Shown here: positions 1 through 8,540 of the stretch, piece after piece
Layout of the letters: each line of letters begins with the position of its first letter
How positions within the stretch are numbered: the first letter of the stretch is position 1
Assembly: GCF_030160715.1 (NCBI RefSeq)
Contig: NZ_BSOW01000009.1
Coordinates: 211,748-275,747 of the forward strand
From: Bradyrhizobium iriomotense
GTDB taxonomy: Bacteria; Pseudomonadota; Alphaproteobacteria; Rhizobiales; Xanthobacteraceae
DNA: 64,000 nt
Direction of reading: 5' to 3'
The notes under the pieces: generated by a model
Database searches by the model: none
What the model was told of the DNA's origin: nothing
The model's input: only the letters and a program-made list of their open reading frames with translations
Made by a program: the position numbers and the translations under genes

Positions 1-33
1 AAAGAACAGGCGCGAGGTGAAGAATCCGGACAT
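1..33 (-). CDS. Start of a downstream permease gene (LivM-type expected), cut by the window edge
   Basis: Only the first 11 codons are present, reading MSGFFTSRLFF on the minus strand. The ATG follows a strong GGGGAGG ribosome site and begins one base after the TGA of the LivH-type permease, so the two are translationally coupled. In operons of this family the gene after livH is normally livM, encoding the second membrane subunit. The 11 residues cannot prove that, so the identity is inferred from position. Confidence 0.6.
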   Translation of the reverse strand, partial: MSGFFTSRLFF

Positions 34-34
34 C

Positions 35-910
35 TCAGCGCCTCCCCAGCAGGCCCTGGGGCCGGATGTACATGACGACCACCAGAAGCAGCAGCGCCGG
101 AATGGTGCGATACGCCGGCGAGACCAGATAGGCCGTGATGGTTTCGAGATAGCCGACGACAAAGGCCGCGATCAGCGAGCCGGAGACGCTGCCGAGGCCG
201 CCGAGCACGACGATCGAGAACGCGCTCGCCGTCAGCGGCCCCACGCTGTAGGAGCTGACCCCCAAGAACATCCCGAGCAGCACGCCCGCGATGCCGGCGA
301 GCACGCCGTAGATCGCCCAGACCACGATGTAGATGTTGGTGAGCTCGAGGCCGAGCAGGGTGACACCGCGCGGATTCATCGAGGCTGCCAGCACCGCCTT
401 GCCGGTGCGGGTGCGGTTCACCAGCAGCCACAAGAGCGCGATGACGAGGCAGCACACCACCGCGGTGAAGATCTCGTTGCGCGGCGTGCGCACGCCGAGA
501 ATGTCGACGACGCCTTCGACGATCGGCAGCACGGTCTTGGCGTTGTTGGTGAAGAAATAGGCGATCAGCTCCTGGATCATGATGCCCCAGAGCAGCGTGC
601 CGGTGAGGACGAAGATCTCCTTCTCCTCATTGGGGATGCGGCGGGAATCCTGGATCGGCTTCACCACCGCGAAGTAGGTGGCAAAGGCGGTGACGACGGC
701 GACCGCCACCCCGATCAGCGCGCCAAAATAGGTGTCGACGTGCAGGATGCTGGCGGCGGCCCAGGCCGCCACCGCTGCGGCCACCATGATGGCCCCGTGG
801 GAGAGGTTGAGCACGCCGGAGACGCCGAAGATCAGCGTGAAGCCGGTGGCACCGAGGGCGTAGAGGGCGCTGATGGCAAAGCCATCGATCAGGATCTGGA
901 ATGCTCGCAT
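35..910 (-). CDS. Branched-chain amino acid-type ABC transporter permease (LivH family)
   Basis: A 291-residue integral membrane protein, the normal length for LivH-family inner-membrane subunits of importers for branched-chain amino acids or related polar compounds. The N-terminus (ISALYALGATGFTLIFGVSG) and the segments VLNLSHGAIM and VVLGGLGSVSGSL are typical of BPD_transp_2 permeases. About eight hydrophobic segments span the whole length. The C-terminus ends in the family-typical RPQGLLGRR. It lies downstream of the binding-protein gene and is followed at once by another permease start, so it belongs to a binding protein-LivH-LivM operon. No clear Shine-Dalgarno sequence precedes the ATG. 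The substrate cannot be told from the permease. Confidence 0.93.
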   Translation of the reverse strand: MRAFQILIDGFAISALYALGATGFTLIFGVSGVLNLSHGAIMVAAAVAAWAAASILHVDTYFGALIGVAVAVVTAFATYFAVVKPIQDSRRIPNEEKEIFVLTGTLLWGIMIQELIAYFFTNNAKTVLPIVEGVVDILGVRTPRNEIFTAVVCCLVIALLWLLVNRTRTGKAVLAASMNPRGVTLLGLELTNIYIVVWAIYGVLAGIAGVLLGMFLGVSSYSVGPLTASAFSIVVLGGLGSVSGSLIAAFVVGYLETITAYLVSPAYRTIPALLLLVVVMYIRPQGLLGRR

Positions 911-978
911 CTATGATTGGCCAGGTGGCAGCCTGGCTGCCGCTTTGAGGGAAGGTGCTGCGGGGAGGTGCATGTGGA

Positions 979-1005
979 AGCTCCCGGGAGGCGGTCCCGG
1001 GAGCT
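979..1005 (-). other. Perfect hairpin between binding-protein and permease genes
   Basis: AGCTCCCGGGA and its exact complement form an 11-bp stem around a 5-nt loop, 8 nt beyond the stop codon of the binding-protein gene. There is no T-run, so it is more likely an mRNA-stabilising or partial-termination hairpin than a full terminator. It would let the periplasmic protein be made in excess over the permeases. Confidence 0.7.
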
Positions 1006-1012
1006 GTTCCGG

Positions 1013-2257
1013 CTAGTTCGAGAGCTTGATGAAGCTCGGGAACTTGATGTCGACCTTGGCGACGTCCTTGGGCCAGACCGCGATCTGCTTGCCGTCCTGC
1101 CATTGCAGCATCAGCCCGGTGATCAGGCCCTTGCCATATTTGATCGAATGGGTGAACGGATCGTCCTTGCCGTAGAACTGGACGCGGCCGATGGTACCTT
1201 CCCAATCGGTCTTTTCCAGCGCGTCGACCAGCTTGTCGGCATCGGTCGAGCCCGCTCGCTTCACGGCGTCGGCGATGTAGTAGACCTCGTCATAGGCGGT
1301 GTAGCCGGCATAGGATGGATAGTTGCCGTACTTCTTCCGGAAGCCTTCCGCGAACGGCACCGACTTCGGCGTCACCGCGACGCCGGGACCGGAGACGCCC
1401 TGGTAGAGCACGCCTTCGGCCGCCTGGTTGGTGTCCTTGCCGAACGTCTCGTTGGTCGCCTGCGAAGCGATGCCGAACATCGGGATCGGCACCTGCTGGT
1501 TCTTCCACTGCACCGTCGGCTGCACGCCGACATGCGAGATGCCGGTGATGATCACGTCGGGCTTCGCGCCCTCGATCTTGTTGAAGATCGGCGTGAAGTC
1601 GGTGGTGTCGGGCGAGAAGCGGATGTGGTCGAGCACCTTCAGCCCGATCTTGGGCAGGCATTCCTCGTAGCCGACGTCGAGCGGCTTGGTCCAGGCGGCG
1701 TCCTCGCTCATGATGACCGCGGTCTTCATGTGCATCTTCTCGACCAGCAGGTCCTTGGCGGCGTCGCAGACCGAGAGCGCCAGCGCGGCCGAGGTCAGGT
1801 AGCCGTGGAAGGTGTACTTGTTCTTCTCGTAGTCGGCGTGAACGCTCTTGCTGATCTCGTTGGAGGCGGCGCCCGGTGTGACGAAGGGCGTCTTCAGGCG
1901 CGAGGCCCAGGGCTCCAGCGCCAGAACCACTTCGCTGATATAGCTTGCGATGACGGCATTGACCTTGTCTTCGTTGACCGCGCGCTGGAATGCGCGCACT
2001 GAATCGGCCGAGGAGGAGTGATTGTCGTAAGAGATGATCTCGATCTTGCGACCGTCGACGCCGCCCTTGGCGTTGATCTCGTCGGCCGCGAGCTGCGCGG
2101 CCTGTGGGATCGATGCGCCGGCGATCGCCTGCGCCTCCGCGATCACGCCGATCTTGATGGAATCTGCTGCAAGTGCCGCGCCTGATCCGGTCATCAGTGC
2201 ACCGAACGCTGCCGCACCGAGGAATATCCGCAATGCACCAGGGAGTATGTTTTTCAT
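1013..2257 (-). CDS. ABC transporter periplasmic substrate-binding protein (LivK/Peripla_BP_6 type)
   Basis: A 414-residue exported protein with a Sec signal peptide ending about ALAA (residues 28-31). The mature protein starts DSIKIGVIAEAQAIAGASIP, the usual beginning of Leu/Ile/Val-binding-protein-like receptors. AADEINAKGGVDGRKIEII and GAASNEIS mark the type I periplasmic fold. The ATG follows GAGGAG at good spacing. It is the first gene of a minus-strand operon with LivH- and LivM-type permeases. The family binds branched-chain amino acids, amides, urea or aromatic acids, and the ligand here is not decidable. The gene is divergent from the metallo-beta-lactamase gene. Confidence 0.92.
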   Translation of the reverse strand: MKNILPGALRIFLGAAAFGALMTGSGAALAADSIKIGVIAEAQAIAGASIPQAAQLAADEINAKGGVDGRKIEIISYDNHSSSADSVRAFQRAVNEDKVNAVIASYISEVVLALEPWASRLKTPFVTPGAASNEISKSVHADYEKNKYTFHGYLTSAALALSVCDAAKDLLVEKMHMKTAVIMSEDAAWTKPLDVGYEECLPKIGLKVLDHIRFSPDTTDFTPIFNKIEGAKPDVIITGISHVGVQPTVQWKNQQVPIPMFGIASQATNETFGKDTNQAAEGVLYQGVSGPGVAVTPKSVPFAEGFRKKYGNYPSYAGYTAYDEVYYIADAVKRAGSTDADKLVDALEKTDWEGTIGRVQFYGKDDPFTHSIKYGKGLITGLMLQWQDGKQIAVWPKDVAKVDIKFPSFIKLSN

Positions 2258-2494
2258 GTTGTTTCTCTCCTCTTAAACAAGCCTCTTTTGAGCTATTGGG
2301 CGCGACTATAACGGCGAGGGCAATCTCGGCAAGCGAAACTGCATTCAGGATTGTGAGAGCCGGACTAAAGTCTAGCGCTGCGCAAATAGAGTGCAGCATG
2401 ATCGTTGCAGTCATGCAGAATTCGTTGGCGGGCATGCGTTCTCGTCCGCCGAAATTGTCGGGATAACGTCGCGCTGCGGAGGAAGGTCCTATTG

Positions 2495-3499
2495 ATGGCT
2501 CAACTCGTTCAATGCCGCCTCGTCAACGAGCCGTTCGCCGATCCCGGACTGCTGGCTGATTTCAGGTTCGGACGGCGCGCCATGTTGTTCGACCTTGGCG
2601 ATCTGTCTTCCCTGGCCAATCGGGAATTGCTGCGCGTCAGCAACGTCTTCGTCAGCCACCGTCACATGGATCACTTTGCCGGCTTCGATCAGTTGCTGCG
2701 GGTCAGGCATCATCAGCCGGGCCGTTTACGCGTGATCGGGCCGCCCGGTCTCATCGCGGGCATCGCCGGCAAGCTGGCGTCCTATAGCTGGAATCTGCTC
2801 AACGAGGAGTCTCCGGACTTCGCGATCGCCGCCGCTGAATTCCGTGATGGCCGGCTCGGCGAGTGGACCGGCTTCTCCGCGAGACGGCAGTTTCATAGCT
2901 CGCCGATCGAAGAGCCACTCGTTGCACCGGGGCTGGTGTTTGCGGATGGCGATCTCCGGATCGAGGCTGCGACCCTCGATCACGGGATTCCCTGCCTTGG
3001 ATTTGCGTTGCAGGAGACCCAGCGAGTCAACGTCTGGACAGCCGGTCTCGCGCAGCTCGGCCTTGAGGTGGGCCCGTGGCTCAATGCGGCCAAGCGCGCG
3101 GTACGGATGGGCGCACACGAGGGCACGTTGATCGAGATCGACGGCGGCCGGGCGGTCCCGCTTGGAGAATTGACCCGGCGCGCACTCAAGGTCGCGCCCG
3201 GACAGCGCGTCGCCTACGTGACCGACGTCGTCTTCACCTCTGACAACGCGGAGAAGATCGTCGCGCTCGCACGCGGCGCCGATCATCTCTTCATCGAAGC
3301 GGCGTTTGCTGGGGACGATGCGCAACTTGCATCCGAGCGCCGTCATCTGACGGCCGCGCAGGCCGGATATCTCGCGCGCGAAGCGGGCGTGAAGCGGATG
3401 ACCACGTTTCACTATTCTCCGCGTTATCTGGAGACGCCGGACCGGCTGCGAGATGAGGCGGAGGCCGCGTTTGCCGGCCAATCTGCGCAGCCGGCCTGA
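2495..3499 (+). CDS. Metallo-beta-lactamase-fold hydrolase, ribonuclease Z-like
   Basis: A 334-residue cytosolic protein. [13 protein letters not shown] (H55, H57, D59, H60) is the metal-binding HxHxDH motif of the MBL fold and fits the RNase Z/ElaC branch. Further conserved blocks are [23 protein letters not shown] and the C-terminal TTFHYSPRY, where a histidine is expected as metal ligand. I chose the ATG after GGAGGAAGG; a longer frame begins 30 codons upstream without a ribosome site. RNase Z trims tRNA 3' ends, but RNase Z-like paralogs often act on other phosphodiesters, so tRNA maturation is only one option. Confidence 0.85.
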   Translation: MAQLVQCRLVNEPFADPGLLADFRFGRRAMLFDLGDLSSLANRELLRVSNVFVSHRHMDHFAGFDQLLRVRHHQPGRLRVIGPPGLIAGIAGKLASYSWNLLNEESPDFAIAAAEFRDGRLGEWTGFSARRQFHSSPIEEPLVAPGLVFADGDLRIEAATLDHGIPCLGFALQETQRVNVWTAGLAQLGLEVGPWLNAAKRAVRMGAHEGTLIEIDGGRAVPLGELTRRALKVAPGQRVAYVTDVVFTSDNAEKIVALARGADHLFIEAAFAGDDAQLASERRHLTAAQAGYLAREAGVKRMTTFHYSPRYLETPDRLRDEAEAAFAGQSAQPA

Positions 3500-3517
3500 G
3501 CGGCGTCGGGGCTCAGG
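3495..3517. terminator. Hairpin between convergent genes
   Basis: CCTGAGC and GCTCAGG form a 7-bp stem with a 9-nt loop in the 19-bp gap between two convergent stop codons. There is no T-run. A weak bidirectional terminator is the likeliest role. Confidence 0.4.
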
Positions 3518-3518
3518 A

Positions 3519-4619
3519 TCAACGCGCTTGCAGCAACGACGGATCGAGCGGCCGAAGCCGGGCAGGATCGAACGGCGTCAGATCGACGCTGCTTGCTGCG
3601 CCTTCAGTGACCAGTTCCGCCAGTGCTTCGCCGGTCGCGGGCGCATTGAGGATGCCCCAGACATTGTGCCCGGTCGCAACGTAAAGGCCTTCGCTGTTCG
3701 GTACTCTGCCGATTAGCGGCAAGCCGTCTTGCGTGACCGGACGGAAGCAGGCCTGCCGCGCGATGATCCTGTCGGCGCGGAATGCTGGCGACAGCCTCTC
3801 GGAAACTGCCTGAAGGCGCGCGATTGCGTCCTGCTCGGGCACCACAGCGGCCGGGTCCAGCGGCAGCGGAGCGATGTCCGAGAACGCCGTGATGTGCGTG
3901 CTGCCGTCCGCTCGCGGGAAGACCTCGATCGAAACCGTCTCGCCGCCACTCTCATGCTCCAGGAACAACGCATCGGCCGGAACGTCCGTGCCCGTGTCGT
4001 ACACGATGCTCGGGCTTCGCTGGCCGTATACGGCAGGCAGCGTCATCCATTGGGCCGCGAGCAGCGACCATGGCCCCATGGCGATGACGACGGCATCCGC
4101 CTCGATGACGCTGCCCTCGATCTCGACACCCGTCACGGTCATTCCATCGGCATCGCGCACGATGCCGGTGACACGTCCCTGGCGCAGCCTGGTGCCTTGC
4201 GCGAGCGCCGCGTTCATCATGGCCGAGGTGAATTTGCGCGGATGAACGATGGCCGTCGTATCCGTCGTGCCGAGCCGGTGCGCGATGACGACGCCGTTGG
4301 ACAGCCAGCCGAGCGCGGAGGGCGCGTCGCGCTGCGCGTCATCGCCGGCAACGTAGCCGCCATAGGCGGTCATGCGGCGGTAGGCCCAATCGCCGGCGAC
4401 CTCGTGAGGCAGTTGCGCGTGAAGGGTAAAGCTGCGCCGCGCCAGCGCATCGAGCGGCGTCCCGGCGCACCAGTCGCGTGCAAGGAAACCGCCGGCCTTG
4501 CCGGATGCGGCCGCGGCTATTTCGCTCCGTTCGACGACGGTGACGTCGATATCGCCGCGGCTGAGAAAATAAGCGGTGCAGGCGCCGATCACACCGCCGC
4601 CGCAAACGATAACGCGCAT
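3519..4619 (-). CDS. FAD-dependent amino acid oxidase-type oxidoreductase (DAO family)
   Basis: A 366-residue flavoprotein. The N-terminus carries the Rossmann FAD motif VCGGGVIGACTAYFLSRGD followed by an acidic ribose-binding residue (VVERSE). GKAGGFLARDWC resembles the glycine-rich second flavin contact of DAO proteins, and the C-terminal LYVATGHNVWGILNAPATG is the typical FAD-closing segment. The family oxidises amino acids, sarcosine or glycine-like amines to imines with O2 or another acceptor. The ATG follows GGGAGAG. It is divergent from the coiled-coil membrane protein and convergent with the RNase Z-like gene, so context does not reveal the substrate. Confidence 0.88.
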   Translation of the reverse strand: MRVIVCGGGVIGACTAYFLSRGDIDVTVVERSEIAAAASGKAGGFLARDWCAGTPLDALARRSFTLHAQLPHEVAGDWAYRRMTAYGGYVAGDDAQRDAPSALGWLSNGVVIAHRLGTTDTTAIVHPRKFTSAMMNAALAQGTRLRQGRVTGIVRDADGMTVTGVEIEGSVIEADAVVIAMGPWSLLAAQWMTLPAVYGQRSPSIVYDTGTDVPADALFLEHESGGETVSIEVFPRADGSTHITAFSDIAPLPLDPAAVVPEQDAIARLQAVSERLSPAFRADRIIARQACFRPVTQDGLPLIGRVPNSEGLYVATGHNVWGILNAPATGEALAELVTEGAASSVDLTPFDPARLRPLDPSLLQAR

Positions 4620-4893
4620 GGTCTCTCTCCCTTGGATAGATCCCCAGGCATCGACAAGGCCGGAGAAGTTCCCTCTGAAGGGTCAGCGGTACTTCCGTAG
4701 TTCTCCGGACGTGAACATAGTTCCGCCTCCTCAGCCGCGTTAAAAGTGCGCAGTGCTGAGCAGCTGGCAGAAAAAAATCATTGACGTGCAGCTGCTGCCA
4801 ATCCGTGGAAAGCCTCGCAGGCTCGAGAGCCAATGCGTGCCGTTGAGTGTCAGCTCGCCGCAGGGCGGATCGCATTTTAATACGGAGCACCGG

Positions 4894-5739
4894 ATGAGTG
4901 TTACGCTGGACGACAGGCTCGCGGAAGGGCTCGCAAGCTTGGAGGAGCAGCTGTCAAACCTTGAACGCGAAGCGGGAGTTAGTCCTTCGGCCCGGCCGGC
5001 CAGCATGAAGTGGTTTCCAATCACCCAGGCAATGCTCGAGGTGGATTGGCGCTATGTGGCTTTGGTCGGGTCTTTGTTGGCGGCATCCATTGGCGTGGCC
5101 GGCTTGTCGTGGTCGTCCTCCGTTGATCCGGCAATGAAGACTCCCCCAGACCCAGCGCTCCTGACACGCGGGGCGCCGGACGCGGTCGCGCCTGCTGCCG
5201 TTGCCCTGCGTTCCGAGTCGTCGCAGCAGCTCCAGCCGATGGCGCGCGATCTCGCGGCCTTGAGCCAAACGGTCGAACAGCTCAAGGCGAGGCAAGAACA
5301 ATTGATCCGCGACAATGACGATCTGGCGAGCCAACTCAAGGCGAGTCGAGACGAAGCGACAAGCAACAAAAGTATCATCGATCAGATCAACGCCAACCAG
5401 ATCCAGATGGCGCGCGAAAGCGCGACGCTTACCGAGCGGCTCAACGCAAGTCAGGAACAACTCGACCGCGTCATCGCCAAAGCTTCAGAGCCCAAAGCTT
5501 CAGAGCCCAAGGCTTCAGAGCCCAAGGCTTTAGAGCCCAAGCCTTCGGAGCGAGAGGCGATGTCCGAAGCGCCACCAAAGGTGAGTCCCGAGGAGCCAAA
5601 GGTGATGCCCAACATACCGCTGCCACGTCCGCGGCAGGCGGCCAATGTCGCCCAGATGCAAAAGCCGGCGCGAACCCCGGAGCGGTCGCAAGCCAAGAAG
5701 CCGCAATCGGTATTGGCATGGCCGTGGTCATCGCGCTAA
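4894..5739 (+). CDS. Predicted single-pass membrane protein with periplasmic coiled coil and KASEP repeats
   Basis: A 281-residue protein without a recognised domain. Residues 1-45 are cytosolic and rich in Leu/Glu, one membrane segment follows (about 54-73, VALVGSLLAASIGVAGL), then a long predicted coiled coil with Gln/Glu/Lys heptads (about 105-195). Next come five imperfect KASEP units and a Pro/Lys-rich tail ending in WPWSSR. The architecture recalls TolA-like or cell-envelope tether proteins, but no family is recognised. The ATG is chosen because of the GGAG upstream; an in-frame extension of 47 codons is unlikely. Similar proteins are, as I recall, common in Bradyrhizobium. Confidence 0.75.
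   Translation: MSVTLDDRLAEGLASLEEQLSNLEREAGVSPSARPASMKWFPITQAMLEVDWRYVALVGSLLAASIGVAGLSWSSSVDPAMKTPPDPALLTRGAPDAVAPAAVALRSESSQQLQPMARDLAALSQTVEQLKARQEQLIRDNDDLASQLKASRDEATSNKSIIDQINANQIQMARESATLTERLNASQEQLDRVIAKASEPKASEPKASEPKALEPKPSEREAMSEAPPKVSPEEPKVMPNIPLPRPRQAANVAQMQKPARTPERSQAKKPQSVLAWPWSSR
5479..5550 (+). repeat. In-frame 15-bp tandem repeat (KASEP)
   Basis: Four complete 15-nt units and a truncated fifth encode KASEP three times, KALEP once and KPSE. The first copies differ only at the lysine codon, which points to recent slippage expansion within the linker of the membrane protein. Confidence 0.85.
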
Positions 5740-5792
5740 GCCGCGCGGACCGAGTAAGCTGATTTGTGATTGCACGTCTCGCCAAACAATTC

Positions 5793-5817
5793 GGCGCCGG
5801 CGGGGCACGCCGGCGCC
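5793..5817. terminator. Bidirectional terminator hairpin
   Basis: GGCGCCGGCG pairs perfectly with CGCCGGCGCC (10 bp) around a 5-nt loop, in the gap between two convergent genes. There is no strong T-tract on either strand. Confidence 0.6.
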
Positions 5818-5842
5818 TCGTCGTGATCCGACTCGCGCCGTT

Positions 5843-7078
5843 TCAGCCCGGCCCTGCGCCCTGTGTCGCGGTGTACACGGCATAGAGCGACTGGCTCGCG
5901 GCCATGAACAGGCGGTTGCGCTTGGGGCCGCCGAAGCAGACGTTGCCGCAGACTTCCGGCAGGCGGATGCGGCCGAGCAGCTTGCCCTCCGGCGACCACA
6001 CCGTCACGCCGCTATAGCCGACGGCGCGCCCGGCATTGCTGGAGGACCAGACATTGCCGTTGACGTCGCAGCGCACACCATCAGGACCGCACTTCACCCC
6101 GTCGATCATGCAATCGGTGAAGAGCTTCTGGTTGGAAAGCTTGTTGTCGCTGCCGACGTCGAACACGTGGATGTCGCCCTTGCCGCCCGCGCCGGTATCG
6201 CCCGGTCCCTTGCCGGTCGAGACGACGTAGAGCTTCTTGAAGTCTTGCGAGAAGCAGAGACCGTTGGGATCGGGCACCTGATCCTCGGTGACCACGAGGT
6301 CGACGCGGCCGGATGGATCGATGCGATAGCAATTGGTCGGCAACTCGCGCTTGCCCGGTACGAAGCCGGCCGGCTGGCCGATCCGCGGATTGAGCTTGCC
6401 GCCGGCATTGCTCGGGCCGCCCGGGCCATCGGGCTCGCCCTCATAGAGCTGGCCGCCATAGGGCGGGTCGGTGAACCAGTAGCTGCCGTCGGGATGCGCG
6501 ACGACGTCGTTCGGCGAGTTCAGCTTCTTGCCCTGATAGGAGTCGGCGAGCACCGTGGCGGTGCCGTCGTGCTCGTAGCGCGTGACACGGCGGGTGAGAT
6601 GCTCGCAGGAGAGCTGTCGGCCCTGGAAGTCGAAGGAGTTGCCGTTGGAGTTGTTGGACGGCATGCGGAACACGCTGACGCGGCCGTCGTCCTCGGTCCA
6701 GCGCATCTGCCTGTTGTTGGGAATGTCGCTCCACAGGAGATAGCGGCCCTGTCCGCTCCACGCCGGGCCCTCGGCCCACAACAGTCCGGTGTGAAGCCGC
6801 TTGATCGCGGTGTTGGGCTGCGCGAGATTTTCGAACGACGGATCGACCGCGATGATGTCCGGGTCCCAGAAATAGGTAGTCGGTGCGCCGTTCGGGCCGA
6901 AGTCGCGCGGCGGCGTCGTGATCGTGGTCGGCGGCGCCGCCGGCGCATTCTGCGCCAGCGCGGCACCGGCGCCAGCCATTGTGGCGCCTGCAGCGATCGC
7001 AAGGCCGTGGACGAGTGATCGTCGTGAAAGCGTGGTGTCCGGATCGCGTTGTTCGGAATCGCACTGTTGGCGTGTCAT
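5843..7078 (-). CDS. Tat-exported SMP-30/gluconolactonase-family protein
   Basis: A 411-residue periplasmic protein. A twin-arginine signal (LSRRSLVHGLAIAAG) ends near ALAQ. The mature part is a six-bladed SMP-30/LRE-like propeller: GLLWAEGPAWSGQGRYLLWSD, LNSPNDVVAHPDGSYWFTDP, PNGLCFSQDFKKLYVV and GVRCDVNGNVWSS are the usual metal- and substrate-site blocks. Family members hydrolyse sugar lactones, for example gluconolactone to gluconate. I placed the start at the ATG after GGGAGGAAGCG; a longer frame adds 34 unlikely residues. The nearby sugar genes make a role in aldose oxidation plausible but unproven. Confidence 0.9.
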   Translation of the reverse strand: MTRQQCDSEQRDPDTTLSRRSLVHGLAIAAGATMAGAGAALAQNAPAAPPTTITTPPRDFGPNGAPTTYFWDPDIIAVDPSFENLAQPNTAIKRLHTGLLWAEGPAWSGQGRYLLWSDIPNNRQMRWTEDDGRVSVFRMPSNNSNGNSFDFQGRQLSCEHLTRRVTRYEHDGTATVLADSYQGKKLNSPNDVVAHPDGSYWFTDPPYGGQLYEGEPDGPGGPSNAGGKLNPRIGQPAGFVPGKRELPTNCYRIDPSGRVDLVVTEDQVPDPNGLCFSQDFKKLYVVSTGKGPGDTGAGGKGDIHVFDVGSDNKLSNQKLFTDCMIDGVKCGPDGVRCDVNGNVWSSSNAGRAVGYSGVTVWSPEGKLLGRIRLPEVCGNVCFGGPKRNRLFMAASQSLYAVYTATQGAGPG

Positions 7079-7567
7079 CGCTTCCTCCCGGTGGGGTTCG
7101 CCGGCCGGTTGATCCCGGCCGAGCAACTTCAGGTTAGTCCGGTCCGCGGCCCGTTTCGAGAGCGACCGCCCCTTCAGCACGCGGAAAAAAAGCGTGCAGC
7201 GCAGGACGATATGATTTGGTCCAACAAATTCCGGTCACAAAGCTCTCGCGGCCGGATCATCCGCCGTGGTGCGATCGGCAGGAAGTTCCCGCATTCGGTA
7301 AGTGTCATTGACGTGTTGTCGTGGCGGTCTCAAGAAAAAAACAAGCTGGTCTAAAGCAAATATCTGATCGGGTTGCCGTCTTTTGGCGCTGTTCCGCCGA
7401 CCAATGATGGAGGCAGCTCCTTCGACAGGCTCGGTATCGAACGAGCGAAAGAACCAAGATCAAGCCTCGTATCGAGCCGCCAATGAGAACTCGGCGGGCC
7501 TCGGTGGTCCAAGGCGGCGACAGAATGGGCCTGTTCTGTGCAGCTTGGTCATCACGATGGTGCTCAT
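7079..7567. other. 489-bp intergenic region, no gene recognised
   Basis: This is the shared upstream region of the divergent lactonase and binding-protein genes. Short open frames exist but lack ribosome sites and family-like sequence. It must hold both promoters; no operator or RNA element is recognised. Confidence 0.5.
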
Positions 7568-8533
7568 ATGAGACGACGGGATTTCTTACGCTTTGTCGCC
7601 GGCGCCACGGCTTGGCCTGCCGTTGCGCGCGCGCAAGAAGCACGAAAGGTCTATCATATCCATTGGTTGTCCACGGGCTCCGAACCGGATCCGTTCCTGG
7701 ACGGATTCCGCGAGGGGCTGAGCGCGCTGGGATATGTCGAGGGCAAGAATGTCGCTCTCGAGAAACATTATGGAAATCCGGCGGCATTGCGCTCGGTCAT
7801 CTCTGAATTGAGACGCGGGGACGTAGACCTTGCTGTGTCCAGCGGTCCCGCGACGCGCGCAATGAAGACGGTCAAGGACATCCCCGTCCTGTTTGCCTTG
7901 AGCGGGGACCCCGTCGCGTTGGGCGTGGTCAAGAGCCTCGCACAACCCGGCACTAATTTCACCGGCAGTACGTTTCTTTCACTCGAATTGGCGGGCAAGC
8001 GCGTCGAATTGCTCAAGGACATCTATCCAGGGCTGCGTAAGCTCGCAGTGCTCTCGAACACCGACCATCCCGGGGAACCGTCGGAATGGCGCGCCACGCT
8101 GCAGACGTGCACCGGACTCGGCATCAAGCCCACCTATATTCCTTTCGCCGGTGCAGGCGAGCTGGACAATGCGCTCGAAGAGGCGAGCGGTGAGGACGCC
8201 GATGCCATGCTCGTTTTTCCTGATGTCGTGACGATGGTCGACCGGGCGAAACTCGCGGAGTTCGCGCTGGCGCACCAGCTGCCTTTGATGTTCGGCTGGT
8301 CCGAGTATTGCGAAGCCGGTGGTCTCCTGAGCTACGGCGCCAATCAGCGTGCGACCTACCGTTGGCTGGCGAGTTATGCCGACCGGATCCTGCGCGGCGA
8401 GGATCCTGCCGTTCTTCCCGTGATGCGGCCGGAAAAATTCGAACTGGTGATTAATCTCAAGACAGCTCGGCTCCTGGGCATTGAGTTGGATACGTCCGCC
8501 ATACTGTTTCGCGCCAACAAGGTCATCGCCTAA
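7568..8533 (+). CDS. Orphan ABC-type substrate-binding protein (ABC_sub_bind family)
   Basis: A 321-residue exported protein. It starts MRRRDFLRFVAGATAWPAVA, a Tat-like signal very common in Bradyrhizobium members of this family, with cleavage expected after ARAQ. The body shows the DUF534/ABC_sub_bind pattern: GFREGLSALGYVEGKN, VDLAVSSGPATRA, IPVLFALSGDPVALGVVKSLAQPG and LPLMFGWSEYCEAGGLLSYG. No permease or ATPase lies nearby. Its stop is only 7 nt before the cyclase start, so it may act as the periplasmic ligand receptor of that sensor rather than as a transporter part. The ribosome site is weak. Confidence 0.88.
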   Translation: MRRRDFLRFVAGATAWPAVARAQEARKVYHIHWLSTGSEPDPFLDGFREGLSALGYVEGKNVALEKHYGNPAALRSVISELRRGDVDLAVSSGPATRAMKTVKDIPVLFALSGDPVALGVVKSLAQPGTNFTGSTFLSLELAGKRVELLKDIYPGLRKLAVLSNTDHPGEPSEWRATLQTCTGLGIKPTYIPFAGAGELDNALEEASGEDADAMLVFPDVVTMVDRAKLAEFALAHQLPLMFGWSEYCEAGGLLSYGANQRATYRWLASYADRILRGEDPAVLPVMRPEKFELVINLKTARLLGIELDTSAILFRANKVIA

Positions 8534-8540
8534 GATCGAG

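Noticed and set aside
917..2002. Long plus-strand frame (361 codons) opposite the binding-protein gene
   Set aside because: It is antisense to a well-supported LivK-type gene. The translation is His/Arg/Asp-rich and typical of high-GC shadow frames.
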